In this document: piece by piece, positions 22,475 through 34,911 of the stretch
Position numbering within the stretch: the first letter of the stretch is position 1
Layout: each line of letters opens with the position of its first letter
From: Ridgeia piscesae
Lineage: Eukaryota; Annelida; Polychaeta; Sabellida; Siboglinidae
Direction: 5' to 3'
DNA: 64,000 bases
Assembly (NCBI GenBank): GCA_025642075.2
Contig: JAODUO010000942.1
Coordinates: 62,501 to 126,500 of the forward strand
The notes under the pieces: generated by a model
Database searches by the model: none
Told to the model about the DNA's origin: nothing
What the model saw: only the letters and a program-made list of their open reading frames with translations
Program-made: the position numbers and the translations under genes

Positions 22475-22783
22475 TCAATCGGCGGCGACGTGGTGCTGTT
22501 TTCTCACATGACGCCTCAGTTGATGAGCGTAGCTGTACTCCTTCTGACACACAGTACATTTAAACTCCTTCACACCCGTGTGTGTCACCATGTGCCCACG
22601 GAGGTTGGTCGTGCCCGAGAAGCCACGGCCACAGAATAGACACTTGTAGCGATAAAGACCCTTGTGTAAGTTCTGGTGCAGCCTGAACCCCGATATGCTC
22701 TGGAAGCATTTGCCACACAGCGCACACAGCAGCCCTGTCCCGCTATTCACAGGCGCGTGCAAACCAGAGCCCTCAAGTCCAGT
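22475..22783 (-). CDS. Terminal exon T27: three-finger C2H2 module
   Basis: The acceptor is cctgcttttacag|ACT, phase 0; 102 residues. Fingers begin near 20, 48 and 76 with helices S,S,G,L; G,T,N,G; Y,H,Q,R. The finger 1-2 linker HKGLYRYKC and finger 2 SGTTNLRGH are like the 46-51 kb block and unlike the adjacent NNLKGH group, so this exon marks a boundary between sub-families. Finger 3 has Tyr in place of core Phe. Confidence 0.87.
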   Translation of the reverse strand, partial: TGLEGSGLHAPVNSGTGLLCALCGKCFQSISGFRLHQNLHKGLYRYKCLFCGRGFSGTTNLRGHMVTHTGVKEFKCTVCQKEYSYAHQLRRHVRKQHHVAAD

Positions 22784-23418
22784 CTGTAAAAGCAGGAAAA
22801 CGACAGGAATTAGAGACCTATGTAGGAATCCACCTGTATAAAGTGACTGATTGATGCAGAAAATGCAGTTCAACCAAAATCGGCTATTGCAGAAACTGGT
22901 GGATATGTCTGCTAAATGTTGTCACTGCATATCTCTTAGAATATTAAAATACACGACATCTCTTAAACTTGCAGAACATATCGCAAACTTCATGATAATC
23001 ACACATCTCTTGCAACAACACAGCTACTTAGAATCATTTTATCCGTCTGCCTGACAAGCTAGATCAACCTATCCAATCCACTTTTTACACCAACTTGTGT
23101 CAAAGGCAGAGAGACAATTCAATTTTACATTACACTGTACAGTGTACTGTGTCGTTGGTTCACGAGTTGGCAGACCAACGTGTGACATCCTCGTGAAAAA
23201 TTCAAACTGACGTTAAGTTTTTATTTCCTGTCATGTGAAGAAAAACATGTAAGTTAATTAACAAGAGGTAGCAGGCCATATGCACACCAGCTTACTGACA
23301 TTGTCTCATCATCAAGTCACATACTATACACTCTGCTGCGCCAGTGGTTTAGCTGCTTGAACTGGTATGTGTGTGTATATTTGTCTGTGTTCTACTCATG
23401 CGTGACTTCAGTGCACTC
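22784..23418. other. Intron upstream of T27
   Basis: No gene is recognised; AT-rich sequence that leads into the 53-bp minisatellite. Confidence 0.4.
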
Positions 23419-23895
23419 TCTCTGGACACACCTACACAATGACATATTGGTGGACAACTCTGTTCTTCTTGTCTCTGGACACACCCACACAACGATATAT
23501 TGGTGGACAACTCTGTTCTTCTTGTCTCTGGACACACCCACACAACGACATATTGGTGGACAACTCTGTTCTTCTTGTCTCTGGACACACACACACAATG
23601 ACATATTGGTGGACAACTCTGTTCTTCTTGTCTCTGGACACACACACACAATGACATATTGGTGGACAACTCTGTTCTTCTTGTCTCTGGACACACCCAC
23701 ACAACGACATATTGGTGGACAACTCTGTTCTTCTTGTCTCTGGACACACACACACAATGACATATTGGTGGACAACTCTGTTCTTCTTGTCTCTGGACAC
23801 ACACACACTACGACATATTGGTGGACAACTCTGTTCTTCTTGTCTCTGGACACACCCACACAACGACATATTGGTGGACAACTCTGTTCTTCGTG
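23419..23895. repeat. 53-bp minisatellite, about 9 copies
   Basis: The unit, beginning gacaactctgttcttcttgt, repeats with two alternating forms at one position (acacccacacaacg versus acacacacacaatg). Because 53 is not a multiple of three and no frame holds a stop, all three minus-strand frames stay open; these are artefacts. Confidence 0.95.
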
Positions 23896-24968
23896 TGTCA
23901 GCCATAATAGAATAGACAACTGACCGTGCTACACACAGAACCTTCAATCAATTAGTGCTTATCTCGAGACAAGTTGTCGTCTGCACTTCTATAATACTTT
24001 GAAAAACATCATCACCGTCCAACATTGGAAAATCACTGGGCATCTTGCAACTGTCATGTGAACGTCTAGAGTGACGCCACATAATCACGATCACACGAGT
24101 CAGTGTAGATGTATCAGGCAGAAACAATCAGCGGCTCCTTTGTTCAGTCACGACACAAGAGTTCTACCCACCAATCAAATCAACACTATCACAAATACAT
24201 GTTCAGTAAGAAACCTTCAAAGTCAGCACACTGAGAACACATATTAACCCTCAATGCATGTCGGTTGCTGCTTCTGCAAAAGCGAATGACATCGTGGTCA
24301 TGTTTGCTGTCTCTGTGCACTATATATTAATATAATGATCTCATAAGATGACACACAGTGTAGCATCTGCCAGTTGTGAGAACTGTTGAGTTGGTGCAAG
24401 TGTACAATTAATATCGCACATAATGAATACGTGATCTCCCTAAGACTGACTGGTATAAAATGGTGATATTAAATCCAATGTTTATGTAACAAAAGATACC
24501 TGATGCCCTTTCTGTGTGATAAGTGTTAAGTAAATATTCCTAAAATATGAATTTAAGAGTGCTTGCAGCCCCCCTCATGAGTGCGATATATGGTATCACA
24601 TTAATTTGTTGGGTTATATACATACTCAACTACAACTAAGATGCATCTAGCAGAATGCACAATTCTCCTACACAGATTGCCACTATTCAAAACATCAAAG
24701 ATTACCTTTTTCCTGGCACAAATTAAGGGTGCAAAATAGCTTTCTGTAACCAGACAATGGATGCCATTGTTGGCAGCAATTATTGCATACATTAAACTAC
24801 ACAATGGCCCCCAAATCACCTTGAAAAAATGCTTGTCACCTCGTAGTATGCTTACAATTAACTTCACATCTATCAATAAACTTATTTTCAAAATTGTCCA
24901 ATGTCCAGAATTCCTGCTATCATCACATAGGCACAATTACCTCTGTCTGTGGCAGATGGTGCTATTCC
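23896..24968. other. 3' flank of T26
   Basis: A minus-strand open frame of about 110 codons at 24601-24936 shows no family motif and no acceptor-like context; I do not call it a gene. The rest shows nothing recognisable. Confidence 0.4.
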
Positions 24969-25244
24969 CTACTGGTGGTTGGTGCTGACATGTTTTTTTA
25001 GGCTGCTTGCGTATCGATAGGCCACGCCACAAATATCACAGCGAAAGTCTCGCGCGCCCGTGTGCTTGGCGATGTGGCCACTCAGGTGCATCACCCCCAA
25101 GAACCCCTTCCCGCACAGGGGGCACCTGTAGGGGTAGTGCCCCTTGTGCATGTCCTCATGGAGCTGAAGGCCACGGGCAGTGCCGAATGTTTTAGTGCAA
25201 AGGCTGCATTTTAGCAATGGCTTCTGTGACCTGGCAGTGGCAGT
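24969..25244 (-). CDS. Terminal exon T26: three-finger C2H2 module, shortest of the series
   Basis: The acceptor is ctgtttctag|ACT, phase 0, and only 91 residues follow. The leader is 12 residues. Fingers start near 13, 41 and 69 with helices T,R,G,L; G,M,H,G; Y,S,S,K. Finger 2 is LGVMHLSGH: it has His instead of Asn at helix +3 and lacks the TNL(R/K) signature seen nearly everywhere else. A minisatellite array ends only about 44 bp upstream of the acceptor, leaving little space for the branch point and pyrimidine tract. Confidence 0.85.
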   Translation of the reverse strand, partial: TATARSQKPLLKCSLCTKTFGTARGLQLHEDMHKGHYPYRCPLCGKGFLGVMHLSGHIAKHTGARDFRCDICGVAYRYASSLKKHVSTNHQ

Positions 25245-25287
25245 CTAGAAACAGACCAAAGATCCAGTGTTAGACCTCACGCATAAC

Positions 25288-28200
25288 AACCCCTCACTGC
25301 CACCCCATGAACACTAGACCACCCTCACTGGCCACTACCACCCCATGAACACTAGACCACCCTCACTGGCCACTACCACCCCATGAACACTAAACCACCC
25401 TCACTCGCCACTGCCACCCCATGAACACTAGACCACCCTCACTGGCAACTACCACCCCATGAACACGATACCACCCTCACTGGCCACTACCATCCCATGA
25501 ACACTAGACCACCCTCACTCGCCACTACCACCCCATGAACACTAGACCACCCTCACTGGTCACTACCACCCCATGAACACTAGACCACCCTCACTGGCCA
25601 CTAACACCCCATGAACACTAGACCACCCTCACTGGCCACAACCACCCCATGAACACTAGACCACCCTCACTGGCCACAACCACCCCATGAACACTAGACC
25701 ACCCTCACTGGCCACTACCACCCCATGAACACTAGACCACCCTCACTGGCCACTACCACCCCATGAAAACTAGACCACCCTCACTGGCCACTACCACCCC
25801 ATGAACACTAGACCACCCTCACTGCCACTACCACCCCATGAACACTAGACCACCCTCACTGGCCACTACCACCCCATGAACACTAGACCACCCTCACTGG
25901 CCACTACCACCCCATGAACACTAGACCACCCTCACTGGCCACTACCACCCCATGAACACTAGACCACCCTCACTGACCACTATCACCCCATGAACACTAG
26001 ACCACCCTCACTTGCCACTACCACCCCATGAACACTAGACCACCCTCACTGGCCACTAACACCCCATGAACACTAGACCACCCTCACTGGCCACTACCAC
26101 CCCATGAACACTAGACCACCCTCACTGGCCACTACCACCCCATGAACACTAGACCACCCTCACTGGCCACTACCATCCCATGAACACTAGACCACCCTCA
26201 CTGGCCCACTACCACCCCATGAACACTAAACCACCCTCACTCGCCACTGCCACCCCATGAACACTAGACCACCCTCACTCGCCACTACCACCCCATGAAC
26301 ACTAGACCACCCTCACTGGTCACTACCACCCCATGAACACTAGACCACCCTCACTGGCCACTAACACCCCATGAACACTAGACCACCCTCACTGGCCACT
26401 AACACCCCATGAACACTAGACCACCCTCACTGGCCACTACCACCCCATGAACACTAGACCACCCTCACTGGCCACTACCACCCCATGAACACTAGACCAC
26501 CCTCACTGGCCACTAACACCCCATGAACACTAGACCACCCTCACTGGCCACTACCACCCCATGAACACTAACCACCCTCACTGGCCACTACCACCCCATG
26601 AACACTAAACCACCCTCACTGGCCACTACCACCCCATGAACACTATACCACCCTCACTGGCCACTACCACCCCATGAACACTAGACCACCCTCACTGGCC
26701 ACTACCACCCCATGAACACTAGACCACCCTCACTGGCCACTACCACCCCATGAACACTATACCACCCTCACTGGCCACTACCACCCCATGAACACTAGAC
26801 CACCCTCACTGGCCACTACCACCCCATGAACACTATACCACCCTCACTGGCCACTACCACCCCATGAACACTAGACCACCCTCACTGGCCACTACCACCC
26901 CATGAACACTAGACCACCCTCACTGGCCACTACCACCCCATGAACACTAGACCACCCTCACTGGCCACTACCACCCCATGAACACTAGACCACCCTCACT
27001 GGCCACTACCACCCCATGAACACTAGACCACCCTCACTGGCCACTACCACCCCATGAAACTAGACCACCCTCACTGGCCACTACCACCCCATGAACACTA
27101 GACCACCCTCACTGGCCACTACCACCCCATGAACACTAAACCACCCTCACTGGCCACTACCACCCCATGAACACTATACCACCCTCACTGGCCACTAACA
27201 CCCCATGAACACTAGACCACCCTCACTGGCCACTACCACCCCATGAACACTAGACCACCCTCACTGGCCACTACCACCCCATGAACACTAGACCACCCTC
27301 ACTGGCCACTACCACCCCATGAACACTAGACCACCCTCACTCGCCACTGCCACCCCATGAACACTAGACCACCCTCACTGGCCACTGCAACACCATGAAC
27401 ACTATACCACCCCATGAACACTATACCACCCTCACTAGTCACTACCACCCCATGAACACTAGACCACCCTCACTGGCAACTACCACCCCATGAACACTAT
27501 ACCACCCTCACTGGCCCACTACCACCCCATGAACACTAGACCACCCTCACTGGCCACTGCAACACCATGAACACTATACCACCCTCACTGGCCCACTACC
27601 ACCCCATGAACACTATACCACCCTCACTGGCCCACTACCACCCCATGAACACTAGACCACCCTCACTGGCCCACTACCACCCCATGAACACTAGACCACC
27701 CTCACTGGCCCACTACCACCCCATGAACACTAGACTACCCTCACTGGCCCACTACCACCCCATGAACATTATACCACCCTCACTGGCCACTACCACCCCG
27801 TGAACACTAGACCACCTTCACTGGCCACTACCACCCCATGAACACTAGACCACCCTCACTGGCCCACTACCACCCCATGAACACTAGACCACCCTCACTG
27901 GCCCACTACCACCCCATGAACACTAGACCACCCTCACTGGCCCACTACCACCCCATGAACACTAGACCACCCTTACTGGCCCACTACCACCCCATGAACA
28001 CTAGACCACCCTCACTACCACTACCACCCCATGAACCCTAGACCACCCTCACTGGCCCACTACCACCCCATGAAGACTAGACCACCCTCACTGGCCCACT
28101 ACCACCCCATGAACACTAGACCACCCTCACTGGCCCACTACCACCCCATGAACACTAGACCACCCTTACTGGCCCACTACCACCCCATGAACACTAGACC

Positions 28201-28290
28201 ACCCTCACTACCCCACTACCACCCCATGAACACTAGACCACCCTCACTACCCCACTACCACCCCATGAACACTAGACCACCCTCTCTGGA
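25288..28290. repeat. 38-bp minisatellite, about 79 copies, 3 kb
   Basis: The unit cactggccactaccacccca plus tgaacactagaccaccct repeats with substitutions. From about 27560 many units gain one C (ggcccactacc), becoming 39 bp, which opens a reading frame with a 13-residue period; this is not a gene. The array lies in the intron immediately upstream of T26. Confidence 0.97.
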
Positions 28291-29784
28291 CTCTGGCACA
28301 TAACTAAACCATCCCAATTCGGCAAAGAACCACCCCATGAACACAAAACAACCCCTCGCTATCCTGCCCCAGTTACAGGGTGAGCACTAAACAACTACAT
28401 GGCGCAGTATCACCCCATCTACACTAAGCCACCCCTCAGAAATGTCCCATGAGCACACAACCATCTCTCACGTGAACAGAACCAACCGCAACAGAACTGA
28501 AAAGCCAGCCTTATCATACCAAAAATACCAACACAATGTTAACTGAAACATCAGCGTCATCAGACCACAATCACCAATCAGATGACTGCCATCTCCATTA
28601 CTAAAACATTACCATATTCGTAACTGTAACACTTGCTTCGTAACTAAACACTAGCCTCATCATAAATATCATCACAATAGTTATGTCATTATCAATGTTG
28701 ACAATGTTGCTATAATTCAAGGATATTCATTCCAATTATCACTCTACAAAGAGCAGATTGGATGTCTGTCTGGTGAGTGATTAGCTATCAACAGACTAAC
28801 TAACATAAAAAGGAACAAGCCTAAATTAATCACTCTGATACTATATAATACTATTCATAAGAAATACTGGGAGATAAATAAATTTATATCACAATTACAG
28901 CCACGTAAGAAAAGGGCGTAGACACTTCCTGCATCATTTAATCACGTGATTTACAACGTTAACATGTGTATTTTTAGTAGACATGGGCTAGAATCTCAAT
29001 GAAGTGTGATTCACCTTGTTGCAATAAGTCAATTACCCAGTGATGAGAACATCTTCATAACAAGCTAACAACCAAATAATGTATTGGCAGAGTGTAGTTG
29101 TTTGAATACATTACAATTAAAAACATAAAATATTACATTTTGCTTTCTTTGTGACTATGACACAGAATGAGTTTGATTGTCATGTGTGACACCTTGGAAC
29201 TCTTACAGGAGTAGTGGGAATGGTCATGTTGTTCCCAGTAATGCCTGTCTCCATACACCTGTACTGTTTTTCCTAGATGTACCTTTGCACAAAATGGTAT
29301 ATGATATGCTGAAATGGCACTCTTCTGCACCATGTACCTTAATGGCACATATCAAAATAGCATGTTTATCAGATACAAATTAGCCCCTATCTTGTTGGAC
29401 TGAAAATGTGATTATCAATTTTTTTAAACTAGTGTTCATTATTTCTCATGTGTACTTCTTTACAGTAGGAACAAAATCTCTAGTCAGACCTATCTCATTA
29501 GTTGTGTTTATACACGTGTGTGTGGGACATGGTATCTCGTATCTCATCTTCCACTCCGCAAGTTCGCTCAATCAGTACCTAACTAGTTCACAAACTTTCA
29601 GCGTTAGCCAACAACAGCAAAAAAATTACTCTAAAGGAATATTACGAATATCTACAAATCATTACACCGACACAGCAAACTACTGTCAGAAAGAGGCTTT
29701 AATTACACTCTCCATGTGAAAACACAACAGAACGAATGAACTAGAACATGTCCAGCGGCCACTGCTAGCCAGAAATTGCCTTGC
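28291..29784. other. 3' flank of T25 and intron
   Basis: No gene is recognised. The first 150 bp still hold degenerate words of the 38-bp array. The rest is AT-rich and apparently unique. Confidence 0.45.
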
Positions 29785-30111
29785 CTAGCAGTTGTGAGTC
29801 AGTCTCATGTGTTTGCGCAGCATGCGTGCATATGTGTACTCCGCACCACAGTGGCAACATTTGAACTCGCGAACACCGGTGTGTCTCACCAGATGGCCGC
29901 GTAGGTTCGTCTGACTTGAGAACCCCTTGCTGCAGTACTGACACTGGTAGGGGTACACACCCTGGTGCATGTCCTCGTGTACCTTCAGACCCCAAGAACT
30001 CGCAAACGCGCGACTGCAATGACGACAAGACAAGGACCTCTTTGTCCTGCTCGTGTGAGACGTCTGGCTAGGTGCTGTGGCACAAGGCTCTATAAACTCA
30101 GTGTGGCCCGT
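29785..30111 (-). CDS. Terminal exon T25: three-finger C2H2 module
   Basis: The acceptor is gtatttccag|ACG, phase 0; 108 residues. A Ser/Thr-rich leader with a basic KRS precedes fingers at about 29, 57 and 85. Helices are S,W,G,V; S,T,N,G; Y,R,M,K. Finger 3 has adjacent cysteines (CCHC) while retaining CxxC and Hx4H. Finger 1 resembles T5 in having Trp at helix +2. Confidence 0.87.
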   Translation of the reverse strand, partial: TGHTEFIEPCATAPSQTSHTSRTKRSLSCRHCSRAFASSWGLKVHEDMHQGVYPYQCQYCSKGFSSQTNLRGHLVRHTGVREFKCCHCGAEYTYARMLRKHMRLTHNC

Positions 30112-30706
30112 CTGGAAATACACAAATACGCACCAGTGTTAATTCTGCTTTGGCCATCGCCAGTGCCAGGTTAGTTTTATCTAGGCTCACATCTGATCCA
30201 CCCACATGATAACGACAATACACGTGTACAATTGTCACCGTTTCATCATGATTGTTAATAAGCAATGGTAAGTTGTTATATAGATGTATAAAGCACTTAG
30301 AGTTGCGCAATTTCCAAAGAACTGTATGGTAAATTTTTCAGGCAGACCTGTTCAATCAAACATCATCTGGACTTCTCTGGGAAGCATTCAGCCACACTGC
30401 AATTACTGGTGAAGGAAGTTCTTTTAAAATTTAGTTTAACTCTTTGTGGTAAGTATTTGAGTAGTAGTTTTCTGTGACCAAATCTTGTTGTGTTTGAGCA
30501 CTTAAGGTGGCAAACTATATTCAATAATGTCTAATAAATCACACATTATTGGTCTTTGACTGCTATAGTATGACAAAGCCCTAGCAACACAAAAGGCCTA
30601 CGTTTCTCACATACTAGGTAGTTTGCAACAGTGGACACAAAACAAAATCAGGAGTAAATACAGATCTCCTTTATTAGAACATGTCAAAGATTTGGCAATG
30701 TAACAT
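30112..30706. other. Flank between T25 and the 38-bp array; poly(A) signal for T24
   Basis: No gene is recognised. A minus-strand AATAAA is at 30670-30675, directly at the edge of the minisatellite. Because T24 ends at the other edge, this could be the cleavage signal for T24, with the whole array as its 3' UTR. Confidence 0.45.
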
Positions 30707-33700
30707 CACCAACAAGACAGGCTTATCACTGCCCAATGTGTCAACTGCTGTAGTACAGGCTTAGCACTGCCCAACGTGTCAACTGTTGTAGTACAGGCTT
30801 AGCACTGCCCAACGTCTCAACTGTTGTAGTACAGGCTTAGCACTGCCCAACGTCTCAACTGTTGTAGTACAGACTTAGCACTGCCCAACGTCTCAACTGT
30901 TGTAGTACAGACTTAGCACTGCCCAACATCTCAACTGTTGTAGTACAGGCTTAGCACTGCCCAACGTCTCAACTGTTGTAGTACAGGCTTAGCACTGCCC
31001 AACGTCTCAACTGTTGTAGTACAGACTTAGCACTGCCCAACGTCTCAACTGTTGTAGTACAGACTTAGCACTGCCCAACGTCTCAACTGTTGTAGTACAG
31101 GCTTAGCACTGCCCAACGTCTCAACTGTTGTAGTACAGGCTTAGCACTGCCCAACGTCTCAACTGTTGTAGTACAGGCTTAGCACTGCCCAACGTCTCAA
31201 CTGTTGTAGTACAGACTTAGCACTGCCCAACGTCTCAACTGTTGTAGTACAGACTTAGCACTGCCCAACGTCTCAACTGTTGTAGTACAGGCTTAGCACT
31301 GCCCAACGTCTCAACTGTTGTAGTACAGACTTAGCACTGCCCAACGTCTCAACTGTTGTAGTACAGGCTTAGCACTGCCCAACGTCTCAACTGTTGTAGT
31401 ACAGACTTAGCACTGCCCAACGTCTCAACTGTTGTAGTACAGACTTAGCACTGCCCAACGTCTCAACTGTTGTAGTACAGACTTAGCACTGCCCAACGTC
31501 TCAACTGTTGTAGTACAGGCTTAGCACTGCCCAACGTCTCAACTGTTGTAGCACTGCCAACTTCAACTGTTGTAGTACAGGCTTAGCACTGCCCAACGTT
31601 CAACTGTTGTAGTACAGACTTAGCCTGCCCAAGTCTCAACTGTTGTAGACAGGCTTAGCACTGCCCAACGTCTCAACTGTTGTAGTACAGACTTAGCACT
31701 GCCCAACGTCTCAACTGTTTAGTACTGGCAACCAGCAAGACAGGCTTAGCACTGCCCAACGTGTCAACTGTTGTAGTACTGGCAACCAGCAAGACAGACT
31801 TAGCCCTGCCCAAGGTCTCAACTGTTGTAGTACTGGCAACCAGCAAGACAGACTTAGCCTGCCCAACGTTCAACTGTTGTAGTACTGGCAACCAGAAGAC
31901 AGCTTAGCACTGCCCAACGTTCAACTGTTGTAGTACTGGCAACCAGAAGACAGCTTAGCACTGCCCAACGTTCAACTGTTGTATACAGACTTAGCACTGC
32001 CCAACGTTCAACTGTTTAGTACGGCAACCAGCAGACAGCTTAGCACTGCCCAACGTTCAACTGTTGTAGTACAGCTTAGCCTGCCCAACGTTCAACAGAT
32101 AAATCACTTTTATAGAACAGAAGTCATGAAGCACAACAAACAGGCTTACACTGCCCAAGTGTCAACTGTGTAGACAGGCTTAGCACTGCCCAACGTGTCA
32201 ACTGTGCAGACAGCTTAGCACTGCCCAACGTTCAACTGTTGTAGTACAGGCTTAGCACTGCCCAACGTCTCAACTGTTGTAGTACAGGCACTGCCCAACG
32301 TCTCAACTGTTGTAGTACAGCTTAGCACTGCCCAACTCTCAACTGTTGTAGTACAGTTAGCACGCCAACGCTCAACTGTTGTAGTACAGGCTTACACTGC
32401 CCAACGTCTCAACTGTTGAGTACAGACTTAGCACTGCCCAACGTCCAACGTAGACTTAGCACTCCCACGTCAACTGTTGTAGTACAGGCTTAGCACTGCC
32501 CAACGTTCAACTGTTGTAGTACAGGCTTAGCCCGCCCAAGTCTCAACTGTTGTAGACAGGAGCTGCCCAAGTCTCAACTGTTGTAGCAGATTAGCACTGC
32601 CCAACGTCAACTGTTGTAGTACAGACTTAGCACTGCCCAACGTTCAACTGTTGTAGTACAGGCTTAGCATGCCCAACGCTCAACTGTTGTACAGACTTAC
32701 ACTGCCCAACGTCAACTGTTGTAGTAAGGCTACCGCCCAACGCTCAATTAGCAGTTAGCACTGCCAACGTCTCAACTGTTGTACGCTTAGCACTGCCCAA
32801 CGTCTCAACTGTTGTAGTACAGACTTAGCATGCCCAACGTCTCAACTGTTGGTACAGGCTTAGCACCAACCTCAACTGTTGTAGTACGACTTACACTGCC
32901 CAACGCTCAACTGTTGAGTACAGGCTAGCACTGCCCAACGTCTCAACTGTTGTAGTACAGACTTAGCACTGCCCAACGCTCAACTGTTGTAGTACATTAG
33001 CACGCCCAACGCCAACTGTTGTACGACTGCATGCCCAACGTCTCAACTGTTGGACAGGCTTAGCACTGCCCAACGTTCAACTGTTGTAGTACAGCTTAGC
33101 ACTGCCCGTCTCAACTGTTGTAGACAGGCTTAGCACGCCCAATTCAACTGTTGTAGCAGACTTAACTGCCAAGGTTGATCAACACGACAGATTAGCCTGC
33201 CCAAGTCTCAACTGTTGTAGACAGGCTTAGCACCCAACGTTCAACTGTTGTAGTACATAGCACTGCCCAACGTTCAACTGTTGTAGTACGGCAACCAGCA
33301 GACAGACTTAGCACTGCCCAACGTTCCGTTGTAGTACTGCACAGCAGACAGACTTAGCACTGCCCAACGGCCAACTGTTGTTCACAACTAGACTGCCCAA
33401 CGTCTCAACTGTTGTAGTACCAACAAAACAACAGACTTAGCACTGCCCAACGTCTCAACTGTTGTAGTACAGGCTTAGCACTGCCCAACGTGTCAACTGT
33501 TGTAGTACTGGCAACCAGCAAGACAGACTTAGCACTGCCCAACATGTCAACTGTTGTAGTACAGGCTTAGCACTGCCCAACGTGTCAACTGTTGTAGTAC
33601 TGGCAACCAGCAAGACAGACTTAGCACTGCCCAACGTGTCAACTGTTGTAGTACTGGCAACCAGCAAGACAGACTTAGCACTGCCCAACGTGTCAACTGT

Positions 33701-34625
33701 TGTAGTACAGACTTAGCACTGCCCAACGTCTCAACTGTTGTAGTACAGGCTTAGCACTGCCCAACGTGTCAACTGTTGTAGTACTGGCAACCAGCAAGAC
33801 AGACTTAGCACTGCCCAACGTGTCAACTGTTGTAGTACAGGCTTAGCACTGCCCAACGTGTCAACTGTTGTAGTACTGGCAACCAGCAAGACAGACTTAG
33901 CACTGCCCAACGTGTCAACTGTTGTAGTACTGGCAACCAGCAAGACAGACTTAGCACTGCCCAACGTGTCAACTGTTGTAGTACAGGCTTAGCACTGCCC
34001 AACGTGTCAACTGTTGTAGTACTGGCAACCAGCAAGACAGACTTAGCACTGCCCAACGTGTCAACTGTTGTAGTACTGGCAACCAGCAAGACAGGCTTAG
34101 CACTGCCCAACGTCTCAACTGTTGTAGTACTGGCAACCAGCAAGACAGGCTTAGCACTGCCCAACGTGTCAACTGTTGTAGTACAGACTTAGCACTGCCC
34201 AAGGTCTCAACTGTTGTAGTACAGGCTTAGCACTGCCCAACGTGTCAACTGTTGTAGTACAGACTTAGCACTGCCCAAGGTCTCAACTGTTGTAGTACAG
34301 GCTTAGCACTGCCCAACGTGTCAACTGTTGTAGTACAGACTTAGCACTGCCCAAGGTCTCAACTGTTGTAGTACAGACTTAGCACTGCCCAAGGTCTCAA
34401 CTGTTGTAGTACAGACTTAGCACTGCCCAAGGTCTCAACTGTTGTAGTACTGGCAACCAACAAGACAGACTTAGCACTGCCCAAGGTCTCAACTGTTGTA
34501 GTACAGGCTTAGCACTGCCCAACGTCTCAACTGTTGTAGTACAGACTTAGCACTGCCCAAGGTCTCAACTGTTGTAGTACAGACTTAGCACTGCCCAAGG
34601 TCTCAACTGTTGTAGTACTGGCAAC
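30707..34625. repeat. 38-bp minisatellite with 16-bp longer variant, 3.9 kb
   Basis: The basic unit ggcttagcactgcccaacgt plus ctcaactgttgtagtaca is 38 bp. Longer units add 'ctggcaaccagcaaga' to make about 54 bp and dominate the two ends of the array. The array begins inside the last codons of T24. Between about 31551 and 33430 the units carry many scattered single-base deletions, very unlike the clean flanks. Confidence 0.97.
31551..33430. other. Indel-ridden core of the 38-bp array, probably unpolished consensus
   Basis: Units here lose one to several bases at random places (for example 'cactgccc' becoming 'cctgccc' or 'cacgccc'), nearly always deletions and rarely substitutions. Flanking units at 30.8-31.5 and 33.45-34.6 kb are clean. 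That pattern is typical of uncorrected long-read consensus in a collapsed or hard-to-map repeat, so the sequence and length here should not be trusted. Confidence 0.65.
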
Positions 34626-34911
34626 TGAATGACTTTGTGTGGCGCTTCAAGTCTCCAAGTGAGCTGAACGCCTTTGAACACTGCCCACACACAAACTCCC
34701 GCATGCCCGTGTGCTTAGTGAGATGTCGCCTCAGGTTCGTAGTTGACGGGAATCCCAGCATGCAGTACTGGCAGTGGTACCGATACTCGCCGCGATGCTG
34801 GTCTTCGTGGGATCGCAAACCACTACTCGTGCTAAATGACTTGCCACATTTGTGACACTTTTTACGTTTAGTCGGCTGTCGTACCTCAGACACACCTGGC
34901 TCACGCAACGC
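34603..34911 (-). CDS. Terminal exon T24: three-finger module with C2HC end, tail encoded by the minisatellite
   Basis: The acceptor is ttgtcttacag|GCG, phase 0; 102 residues. Fingers begin near 19, 47 and 75. Helices are T,S,G,S; S,T,N,R; S,G,D,R. Finger 2 has MLGF in place of GKGF. The third finger lacks a normal last His: after the first His comes TKSFSC, so it would be Hx5C, or it may not fold. The last residues, CQYYNS, and the stop codon are read from the first copy of the 38-bp array, showing that the array grew from, or into, the exon's 3' end. Confidence 0.83.
   Translation of the reverse strand, partial: ALREPGVSEVRQPTKRKKCHKCGKSFSTSSGLRSHEDQHRGEYRYHCQYCMLGFPSTTNLRRHLTKHTGMREFVCGQCSKAFSSLGDLKRHTKSFSCQYYNS

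Noticed and set aside
23349..23947. Long frames with ETRRTELSTN-like repeats
   Set aside because: Translation of the 53-bp minisatellite, open in three frames.
24601..24936. 111-codon minus-strand frame
   Set aside because: No acceptor in phase, no recognised domain, no Cys/His pattern; probably chance or 3' UTR.
27567..28303. Frames with a 13-residue HYHPMNTRPPSLA period
   Set aside because: Product of the 39-bp variant of the minisatellite.
33455..34202. Frames with LLVASTTTVDTLGSAK repeats
   Set aside because: Translation of the 38/54-bp minisatellite; only the last codons of T24 genuinely use it.
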